From: Spirochaeta sp.
GTDB taxonomy: Bacteria; Spirochaetota; Spirochaetia; DSM-27196; Alkalispirochaetaceae
Direction of reading: 5' to 3'
DNA: 9,801 nucleotides
Assembly: GCA_027859055.1 (NCBI GenBank)
Contig: JAQIBO010000259.1
Coordinates: forward strand, 1-9,801
Shown: piece by piece, positions 1 to 5,570 of the stretch
How the letters are laid out: each line of letters opens with the position of its first letter
Position numbering within the stretch: position 1 is the stretch's first letter
Program-made: the position numbers and the translations under genes
The notes under the pieces: model-generated
The model's input: the letters and a program-made list of their open reading frames with translations, nothing else
Database searches by the model: none
Told to the model about the DNA's origin: nothing

Positions 1-357
1 AACCAGCGCCATCGACTGAATCCGTTCAACCGACGCGGTGATGGACCTCTTTCAGGAGTAGATCTTTCTCCTCGACCGCCTGCGCCAGGCTGTCCTGGAG
101 CTTCTTGAGCTCGGAAATATCGCGGCCGGACTCGATCACGTTTATGACCGTTCCGGAACTGTCGGTTATGGGAAACGCCGAAACGGCGAACCACCGCTGC
201 GGATCCTCGGCCCACGGGAACGGCGCGACCGTTGTGTGAATTTGCCTCGTTTCAAATGCGCGCTGCACGGTGCAATCGGGCTTCTCGCTTCGCTCGGCGA
301 AAAATACCGAGCCCTCCATGAGCTCCGCCGTTGGGGGAATGGCAGCGGTCCCACGCG
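1..357 (-). pseudogene. PAS - HisKA_2 histidine kinase remnant (continues past left edge)
   Basis: Read on the minus strand, one frame (about 334 to 26) gives the second half of a PAS domain (PDC near RAFETRQ, then WFAVSAFP, then GRDISELKKL). A short coiled linker and the phospho-acceptor motif LLKEVHHRV of a HisKA_2-type sensor kinase follow. Family members continue HHRVKNNL, but here the frame reads HHRVG and stops at 28-26. The next frame (30 to 1) reads VERIQSMALV, which matches the family sequence about 30 residues downstream. About 30 codons between these motifs therefore appear deleted, with a frame change. The first half of the PAS domain is also missing: the frame upstream of about 334 belongs to another module. 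The ATP-binding domain would lie beyond the left edge. The protein cannot work as a kinase as written. That it is a relic is an inference from two separate lesions. Confidence 0.75.
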
Positions 358-652
358 CGGTGAGAAGTTGTGGATTGCCGTCTGAAATTGCTCAAACCGG
401 TTGCGATCACCTATCTCGATAACCAGCCACCCGTAGGACTTCTCTGTCGTCTGAATCTCTACAACATACCGATGTGGGTCTCGTTGCGGCGCAGTTTCAG
501 AGAGCTCGACGGTACAACCTGCGACTCCGGGAATGCTGTGAATTGCGGAGGCGACAAACTCAACAACTTTGTGGGCGTCGTTGTAGAACCCGATAAACGT
601 CCCCGCGGTGAGCAGGTCGTGAAGCACCGCCGCGGGTTGCCGATCCGTTGAA
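358..652 (-). pseudogene. GAF-like module of the broken sensor kinase
   Basis: A minus-strand frame with no good start of its own reads ISSTDRQPAAVLHDLLTAG directly downstream of the MEDS gene. It then runs about 90 residues of mixed alpha/beta sequence ending near GWLVIEIGDRNRFEQFQ and IHNF. The length, the V-E-L and Y-G-W-L-V-I-E strand pattern, and the position between a MEDS and a PAS domain suggest a GAF-type sensory domain. No signature residues make that certain. The frame is offset by one base from the MEDS gene and by two from the PAS part, so it cannot be translated as one protein with either. Its only formal start is a GTG at 627 in mid-domain without a ribosome binding site. After about 364 the frame runs on as an out-of-frame reading of the PAS remnant. 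Confidence 0.55.
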
Positions 653-1255
653 CTAATGAGACTGCTCCACGATGTAGTACGGATTCTTCATCAGTTGCCG
701 GTTCATGACCATATACGGGTGAACCTGCAACGCCCGGAAGATCACATCACCAGAGAACCGGTTGGCATCGTATTGGCACATGGCGGTGATCGGGTGCGTC
801 TTGAGGACCTCGTTGACTGCGGCCTCGTACTCGATAATCCGGTCCGTGCCGGGAACGTCACGCAGCGCCCAGGACATCTCCCCGGTAACGCGACTGTTGG
901 GGTACCCGGCGTCGTGGCAGGTGGTCCAGGAGGTCTTCAGCGTCTCGCACATCTCTTCCGGGTCAAATTGTCCGGTCGGGTAGTAGACTGATGCGGCGCT
1001 GTCGGCGGAAAAGAACGGATCGTCTTTACCGGAGATCGCGACGTCCAGCTCCGTGAGCCAGCTGATCACGTCGGACGGGTTGGCGGAATCGGCGAAATAG
1101 AGGACCCGCTCGTCGTGAAGCACGCCACCCTCCACGAATTGCGCCACAATTCGCTGTCGTTCCGTTTCATCACGAAAGACCAGACAGATGTGGGTGCCTG
1201 CGTAAAACGTCTCCTCGGAGAATCCGACATCGATCTGGTCATGATGCATACACAT
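653..1255 (-). CDS. MEDS-domain sensory protein, probably the N-terminal part of a broken sensor kinase
   Basis: About 200 residues that form one MEDS (DcmR-type sensory) domain. The family signatures are visible in order: the THICLVF strand, GGVLHDERVLYFADS, the GQFDPEEM helix, VTGEMSWALRDVPGTDRIIEYEAAVNEV, and MCQYDANRF followed by HPYMVMN and NPYY. The domain occurs as the input module of sensor kinases and regulators, mostly in methanogens and several bacterial phyla; its ligand is not firmly known. I chose ATG 1255 because AAAGAGGAA lies at a good distance upstream; GTG 1276 is in frame but lacks such a site. The frame stops right after NPYYIVEQSH, where relatives normally continue into a linker and further domains. 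The next frame does continue plausibly, so this is likely the surviving front of a larger kinase. The gene follows the aldolase gene by 45 nt on the same strand and may be cotranscribed. The domain call is strong; independent function is doubtful. Confidence 0.85.
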   Translation of the reverse strand: MCMHHDQIDVGFSEETFYAGTHICLVFRDETERQRIVAQFVEGGVLHDERVLYFADSANPSDVISWLTELDVAISGKDDPFFSADSAASVYYPTGQFDPEEMCETLKTSWTTCHDAGYPNSRVTGEMSWALRDVPGTDRIIEYEAAVNEVLKTHPITAMCQYDANRFSGDVIFRALQVHPYMVMNRQLMKNPYYIVEQSH

Positions 1256-1276
1256 AACAGTGCATTCCTCTTTCAC

Positions 1277-1287
1277 GTGTAGTACAC
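1277..1287. promoter_or_regulatory. 11-bp palindrome upstream of the MEDS gene (possible operator)
   Basis: GTGTAGTACAC is a perfect inverted repeat (5 + 1 + 5) that ends 22 bp before the MEDS start codon, in the 45-nt gap after the aldolase gene. Size and place suit a binding site, but a single short palindrome can occur by chance and no promoter is clear beside it. Confidence 0.2.
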
Positions 1288-1300
1288 CGAACCGGTCAAT

Positions 1301-2251
1301 TCAAAAACCGCACCGCAGGCAGGCGCGGAAAAACGGCTCAGCCAGCGCGGATGCGCCGCGATAGGGAAGATCACTGGTCAAAACGTGCACCGTGAGCGCC
1401 CGGGCCCCGGCTTCGATCGCCGCGACAAAGGCGTCTTCCAGCGCCTGCGGCGTATCCTCCGGACCGGGACTGACAAGACGCCCCATGTGTACGCCCCGGG
1501 CGGTGGCGGCGCGAAACAGGTCCCGAATGCCGGTCTGAAGCTCCGGCCCGTCGCCGCCGCGCATCCGCGCGTCAAAGGGACCGACAAACCCGCAGACCCG
1601 GTTCCGTTCCTGAGAGGCGATCAAGTCCAGAACGCGGTCGCGCATTTCCGTGTCGAGGATGTACTCAGCCGTTTCAAACTGGATCCACCCCTGGGTGTCA
1701 CGCTCAGCGTTGCGGAGGCCGTCGGGGGTGAAGTAGGGCGTGCGGTCGCCGGCGCGGACCGGATACCCGCCGCGGTCGTCGGCGGTGGCGTTGCCCGGTA
1801 CGGGAAAGGTGATGGCGCGGATGTAGCGCTCGGCGTCCTCAAAACGAGTGCCATAGGGACGCATCGTCGCCCGCGCTCCCAGTTGAAACGCGTCACCATG
1901 GCCACTGATCGCCTCCCGGGGAAGGCGTTGCATCGGTAATAGCCCCAGGCGCAACTGCGTTGCGTTCTGATCGCGTCCGTAGGTCCCCTCCCATTGACTG
2001 TGTTCACCGTCGTTGACGACCCAGAGGAACCCCGCCTGCGCCCAGGCGTGCGCTTCGGATTCCCGGAACTGACGACAGGGAATGTCGTTGAAGATTCCCA
2101 GCATGGGGGGTGTTTCCTCCACTGTGGGGCATGCGTCCATAATCGTTTTCACCGGGTTGCGCAACGGGTTGGAGACTCCGTCGTACGCGCGGGTGGCAAA
2201 CTGTTCGGTTGTGAGCGGCCGGGCGCCGCCGATTGCGTCGATAGCGTTCAT
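1301..2251 (-). CDS. HpcH/HpaI-type aldolase family protein
   Basis: A 316-residue protein related to the HpcH/HpaI (2-keto-3-deoxy sugar acid / 2,4-dihydroxy-hept-2-enedioate) aldolases, class II metal-dependent TIM barrels that cleave or form pyruvate-containing keto acids. The four functional positions of E. coli HpaI have visible counterparts: H84 in AGFLWVVNDGEH (catalytic histidine), R109 (substrate carboxylate), E193 in QFET and D227 in GPFD (metal ligands). The LGARATMRPYGTRFEDAERYIRAITFP stretch corresponds to the GA..l.iPmv.t.e.A....a.ryPP core. It is longer than the usual 250-270 residues because of about 50 extra N-terminal residues and altered loops, so the substrate cannot be named. 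ATG 2251 has a strong GGAGGG site 4 nt upstream and a good promoter. The gene diverges from the NADH dehydrogenase operon and may be cotranscribed with the MEDS gene. Fold is confident, reaction is not. Confidence 0.8.
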   Translation of the reverse strand: MNAIDAIGGARPLTTEQFATRAYDGVSNPLRNPVKTIMDACPTVEETPPMLGIFNDIPCRQFRESEAHAWAQAGFLWVVNDGEHSQWEGTYGRDQNATQLRLGLLPMQRLPREAISGHGDAFQLGARATMRPYGTRFEDAERYIRAITFPVPGNATADDRGGYPVRAGDRTPYFTPDGLRNAERDTQGWIQFETAEYILDTEMRDRVLDLIASQERNRVCGFVGPFDARMRGGDGPELQTGIRDLFRAATARGVHMGRLVSPGPEDTPQALEDAFVAAIEAGARALTVHVLTSDLPYRGASALAEPFFRACLRCGF

Positions 2252-2266
2252 GTACCCTCCGCACGT

Positions 2267-2294
2267 ATCTTAGTCCTGCCTGACCGGCTGTCAA
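2267..2294 (-). promoter_or_regulatory. sigma-70-like promoter of the aldolase gene
   Basis: On the minus strand a perfect -35 TTGACA (2294-2289) is followed after 16 bp by TAAGAT (2272-2267, 4 of 6 matches to TATAAT). The aldolase start codon lies 15 nt further on, preceded by GGAGGG, so the leader would be very short (about 8 nt). The site lies inside the 98-bp divergent region and must overlap whatever controls the plus-strand operon. Confidence 0.6.
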
Positions 2295-2300
2295 TATACC

Positions 2301-2322
2301 ATTTGCCCGCAATTTGCCCGCA
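2301..2322. repeat. perfect 11-bp tandem duplication in a divergent promoter region
   Basis: ATTTGCCCGCA occurs twice head to tail with no mismatch, between the aldolase promoter and the start of the NADH dehydrogenase-like gene. It could be a recent slippage product or a pair of binding half sites one helical turn (11 bp) apart. Confidence 0.8.
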
Positions 2323-2349
2323 ATCCAAATGGTGCGTACCTTCGGTCTC

Positions 2350-3567
2350 ATGAACGGGATTCAGTTTGTAGTAGTTGGCGGCGGTTTCGCGGGGGTGCAG
2401 GCGGTTCGGGCGATACGACGTCGGTGTCGGCACGGCCACATTCATCTCATCGACCAGTCCGGGAGCGCGACGATGGTTCCCGCACTCCCGGATCTGCTCT
2501 CGGGGCGGGTTCGCCGCGCTGCGATGGCACGACCACTGGAGGAGATCTTTGACGAGTCGGTTACCCGGTCGATATCGGTGGTCCGCCGGGTGGATATGGC
2601 GGCACAGACGGTGGAGACGGAAACGGAGACGGTGCATTACGACGCCCTGGTTCTGGCCCAGGGATCCACGCCGACATCTCCTCCGGAAATCCTGCGTGAA
2701 CACCGGGTTTACACAGTCAACACGCTTACCGCGGCAACCGTGTTGCGTGACGCTGTAGCGGACAAGCTTCGCCTTGGAATTACCCCGCATGTCGTTGTTG
2801 TCGGCGCCGGATACACCGGTCTGGAAACGGCGGTGGCCCTGCGACACGGAACGCGAACTGCAGCGGCGCCACGCGTAACGGTGGTGGATATGGCATCGAA
2901 GATCCTGTCGATGTTGAGCGCCCGCCGCCGCGAACAGGTTTCCCGCTACATCGCGGATCAGGGCATTGACCTGCGAACCGGGATTGGTGTCAGCAACGCC
3001 GATGCCGGTTCGATCACCCTGACTGACGGCACGCGTATTACCGCTCCGATGATCTGTTGGGCCGCGGGCATGCGCGCCGCACCGATTGAACTGGCCGGAG
3101 AGGTGGAAGCCACCCGGGATGCGCGAATTGAGACCAACGCGTTTCTGCAGGTGCCGGGACACCCGGCGGTTTTTGTCGCCGGCGACGCGGCTGCGCTGCG
3201 CCGGGACGGTTCGGTGGTGCGTCGGGCGGTCAACTTTGCCCATTACTCCGGCCGTCGCGCCGGTGCCAACGCCGCGGCGTTTGTGTCCGGGAAACGACTG
3301 CGGGCGTTCACACCCGTTGATCTGGGGTGGGTTATTCCCCTGGGTTCCATGAGCGTGGGGTCGATCTTCGGGGGAATTCCGGTTGGCGGGGCGCTGGGTC
3401 TCCGGATGCACTATATAATGAGCGGGTTTCGCCATTTCGGCGGTGGCCGTGCCGGGGAGTTTTATCGCACCGCCGCCCATCTTCGGCGGCAGCCGGAACC
3501 GCTGGACCGTTTCGATGAAGGCGCGGCCGCGCGCGCGGAGCCCGGCCGCGAGGAGCCCCGCGCATGA
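2350..3567 (+). CDS. type II NADH dehydrogenase-like FAD/NAD-dependent oxidoreductase
   Basis: A 405-residue flavoprotein of the NDH-2 type, which passes electrons from NADH to membrane quinone without pumping protons. Visible in order: FAD-binding VVVGGGFAG (7-15), a second Rossmann motif VVVVGAGYTGLE (148-159) ending in D180 of VTVVD (an acidic residue typical for NAD rather than NADP), the second FAD motif VFVAGDAA (274-281), and a hydrophobic glycine-rich C-terminus (325-360) where NDH-2 proteins dock to the membrane. The family quinone-site motif AQxAxQxG appears as AVNFAHYSG (293-301), with both glutamines changed. I chose ATG 2350 because the protein then begins four residues before the first beta strand; ATG 2329 and TTG 2314 are in frame, and none has a clear ribosome binding site. 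It is the first gene of a three-gene operon with a MenA-like and a prenyl synthase-like gene, which supports a quinone-linked role. A related quinone or carotenoid-type oxidoreductase is possible. Confidence 0.8.
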   Translation: MNGIQFVVVGGGFAGVQAVRAIRRRCRHGHIHLIDQSGSATMVPALPDLLSGRVRRAAMARPLEEIFDESVTRSISVVRRVDMAAQTVETETETVHYDALVLAQGSTPTSPPEILREHRVYTVNTLTAATVLRDAVADKLRLGITPHVVVVGAGYTGLETAVALRHGTRTAAAPRVTVVDMASKILSMLSARRREQVSRYIADQGIDLRTGIGVSNADAGSITLTDGTRITAPMICWAAGMRAAPIELAGEVEATRDARIETNAFLQVPGHPAVFVAGDAAALRRDGSVVRRAVNFAHYSGRRAGANAAAFVSGKRLRAFTPVDLGWVIPLGSMSVGSIFGGIPVGGALGLRMHYIMSGFRHFGGGRAGEFYRTAAHLRRQPEPLDRFDEGAAARAEPGREEPRA

Positions 3568-4463
3568 GCGCGATCAGACGCTGGGGTGTGTCTCTTCGGG
3601 CGTACTCCTTTCCCGCCTCGGTTGTTCCCGTTGGACTGGCCGTGACCGTTTCGGTGTACCGTTCGGCAGAGGTGCTGTGGTGGACCGTGCCGGTCTACCT
3701 GGGCGCGGCGCTTCTGTTTCACGCCGGCACCAACGTCCTGAACGACTACTACGACTACCGATCCGGGGTCGACGGCCCCGACGATCCCGATCCGACCCAC
3801 GCAATCAGCCGCGGGGTGGTGACGCCGCGCTATATGCTGGTGAGCGGGCACATCTATTTCGTTCTCGGGGTCTTGCTGGGGACGTTGATCGCGACAGTCC
3901 GGGGACCGGTGTTCTGGGCGATCGGATTCACCGGGGCACTTGGCGCGTACGTGTACACCGGTGCGCGGTTCAGTCTGAAGTACCGCGGTCTGGGAGACCT
4001 GAGCGTCTTTGTTCTAATGGGTCCGGCCCTGGTCTTCACCGGGACCTGGGCGTTCACCGGAAAGACTCTGCCGGAAACGCTCGCTGTTTCGCTGCCGGTG
4101 GCGCTTCTGGTAACGCTGATTCTGCACGGAAATAATCTGCGCGACATCGACACCGATACCGCCGCGGGGGTGCAGACGGTTGCGCGATTCCTCGGGTTTC
4201 ACAGAAGCGTAATCGGTTTTCTGGTGCTGCTGCTCAGTGCCTACATCAGTGTGGTACTCCTGATCGTTCTGGGGACAGTGCCGCCGCTGACCGGACTTGT
4301 GGCGCTCACCATTCCGGTGGCGGTGCGCCTGATCGGTCAGGTTCGCCGCGCAAAGACGGGAAGCGACCTCATGGACCTTCCCGTGCGAAGCGCTCAGCTG
4401 CATCTTCTGTTCGGGGCAGTATACGCAGCGGCGTTCGTCCTTGCCCCGACTGGTATTCAATGA
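3564..4463 (+). CDS. menA: MenA/UbiA-family prenyltransferase (probable 1,4-dihydroxy-2-naphthoate polyprenyltransferase)
   Basis: A 299-residue integral membrane protein with about eight to nine hydrophobic helices, the usual size for MenA. It attaches a polyprenyl tail to an aromatic ring in the membrane. Both Asp-rich, Mg-diphosphate binding motifs of the UbiA superfamily are present: NVLNDYYDYRSGVD (57-70) and GNNLRDIDTDTAAGVQT (189-205). The forms NDYYDYRSGVD and NNLRDxDxDxxxGxxT are those of MenA rather than UbiA, protoheme or chlorophyll transferases, so dihydroxynaphthoate is the likely acceptor and (demethyl)menaquinone the product. The start codon overlaps the stop of the previous gene (ATGA, 3564-3567), and its own stop overlaps the start of the next gene in the same way, so translation is probably coupled. 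Neighbours on both sides fit quinone metabolism. A transferase for another prenylated quinone cannot be excluded. Confidence 0.85.
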   Translation: MSAIRRWGVSLRAYSFPASVVPVGLAVTVSVYRSAEVLWWTVPVYLGAALLFHAGTNVLNDYYDYRSGVDGPDDPDPTHAISRGVVTPRYMLVSGHIYFVLGVLLGTLIATVRGPVFWAIGFTGALGAYVYTGARFSLKYRGLGDLSVFVLMGPALVFTGTWAFTGKTLPETLAVSLPVALLVTLILHGNNLRDIDTDTAAGVQTVARFLGFHRSVIGFLVLLLSAYISVVLLIVLGTVPPLTGLVALTIPVAVRLIGQVRRAKTGSDLMDLPVRSAQLHLLFGAVYAAAFVLAPTGIQ

Positions 4464-5536
4464 CGTTCGACCGCGATACGTTCGCAGCAGAGCTGAATCG
4501 CGTCGTTGCGGACCGTCTTGAGGAGGCAGACACAGGGAGATTTGCCCCGGGGGTTCAGCGGCTGATCACCGAATACCTTCACCGCAACGCCGGCTTCGTA
4601 CGACCGCGGGTGTTATACGCCGCCGCTGCCGCGTACGCCGACGCGCCCGAGAACGCCGACGAGTCCGAACGCGGTGACCGTGGCGGTGACAACGCAGCTG
4701 ACGTGCTGCGGCGCCTTGCGATTGCAACAGAGATTCTGCACGTGTTTGCGTTGCTTCACGACGATCGCATTGATACCGAAGTCCGCCCGGAGAGTGGCAG
4801 CGGGATGGCGGATCGGGTGCTTGCGGGGGACCTGTTGTACGCGATCGGCTTCGGACTGCTCAGCGAGACGGTTATGTCCGCGGGACTTCCCGGATGGATC
4901 GTCGAAATCGTGCGGCATACCGCCGCGGTGACCGTAGTCGGGCAGGCGGCGGACATCTCTTTTGCCGGTACAGACCCGTCCATCGAAAGCCTCTTGGAGT
5001 TGTACGACATGAAGACCGGGCGCTACACCTTTGTGGCACCGCTGCAAATCGGTGCGCTGTGGGCAGGGTGTCCCGCGGGAGACGTGGACCGCCTGTCGGA
5101 GGTCGGGATTCCCCTGGGCCGCGCGTATCAGCTGCGGGACGATCTAATCGATCTGGGAAAACTGGTGCGCCCGCGGGAACGATCTGCCCCGGGGCGGCTC
5201 AGACAGCACGAACATCACGACCGTACCGACGCCACCGTCCGCCCGGAGGATTCAGTTCCGCCGTGGGAGTGGAATCTCGTGGTGGCGTGGGCGCGCAGCC
5301 AGAAGCGGCAGGGAGCCTCGGCGTTCACCGGGCCCGTGGCGGTCACACCGACGGTCACACCGACGGTCACACCGGCTGACCACGGGGAGATCGCCCGATT
5401 TGGCGCCGAAAAGGTCGCCGAGCTCCTCCGTCAGGCCGAAGGCGCTGCGGCACATCTGACGCTGTCGCAACCCCGGCGTCGGCGTCTTGTGGCGGACCTG
5501 CAGGGGATCTACGGAAACGTGCCGGCGAACGGATAG
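4460..5536 (+). CDS. polyprenyl diphosphate synthase-like protein (divergent)
   Basis: A 358-residue all-helical trans-isoprenyl diphosphate synthase family protein, expected to build the polyprenyl diphosphate tail used by the MenA-like enzyme. Both aspartate-rich motifs are kept: LLHDDRID (98-105) and YQLRDDLID (223-231). So are GQAADI (161-166) and the MKTGRYTF motif (184-191). Several normally conserved parts are altered. The N-terminal GGKRxRP isopentenyl-diphosphate site reads NAGFVRP (43-49), with Lys and the first Arg gone; the RRG after the first motif reads RPESG; and the GKxxGxDxxxGKxTxP segment after the second motif is replaced by a polar insert of about 75 residues (232-308) that includes VTPTVTPTVTPA. 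It starts with an ATGA overlap on the menA stop. It may be an active but divergent synthase or one partner of a heteromer. It is 30 nt from the convergent LuxR-type gene. Confidence 0.75.
   Translation: MTFDRDTFAAELNRVVADRLEEADTGRFAPGVQRLITEYLHRNAGFVRPRVLYAAAAAYADAPENADESERGDRGGDNAADVLRRLAIATEILHVFALLHDDRIDTEVRPESGSGMADRVLAGDLLYAIGFGLLSETVMSAGLPGWIVEIVRHTAAVTVVGQAADISFAGTDPSIESLLELYDMKTGRYTFVAPLQIGALWAGCPAGDVDRLSEVGIPLGRAYQLRDDLIDLGKLVRPRERSAPGRLRQHEHHDRTDATVRPEDSVPPWEWNLVVAWARSQKRQGASAFTGPVAVTPTVTPTVTPADHGEIARFGAEKVAELLRQAEGAAAHLTLSQPRRRRLVADLQGIYGNVPANG
5341..5376 (+). repeat. 12-bp in-frame tandem repeat, three copies
   Basis: GGTCACACCGAC is repeated at 5341, 5353 and 5365, the last copy with one base changed (GGTCACACCGGC). 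Each unit encodes V-T-P-T, giving a proline/threonine linker inside the insert of the prenyl synthase-like protein. Copy number can change by slippage without breaking the frame. Confidence 0.85.
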
Positions 5537-5570
5537 ACGGATGGAACAGAGCGCCCTGCGGCGTGTCTAT
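5533..5570. terminator. possible two-way hairpin between convergent genes
   Basis: ATAGAC (5533-5538) pairs with GTCTAT (5565-5570), and an inner CGCC (5552-5555) pairs with GGCG (5560-5563) around a CTGC loop. The outer arms contain the stop codons of both convergent genes. There is no T-run on either side, so it is not a standard intrinsic terminator; a shared end structure is only a suggestion. Confidence 0.25.

Noticed and set aside
1385..1939. A 184-codon plus-strand open frame inside the aldolase gene
   Set aside because: No recognisable motif and no start signals; the opposite strand encodes a protein with all active-site residues of the HpaI family.
2314..2349. TTG 2314 or ATG 2329 as start of the NADH dehydrogenase-like gene
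   Set aside because: No ribosome binding site supports them, TTG 2314 falls within the tandem repeat, and ATG 2350 gives the usual short N-terminus before the FAD motif. ATG 2329 remains possible.
2248..3480. A 410-codon minus-strand open frame opposite the NADH dehydrogenase-like gene
   Set aside because: The translation is rich in Arg, His, Pro and Gly with no domain, as expected for a shadow of a GC-rich gene; the plus strand has clear FAD and NAD motifs.
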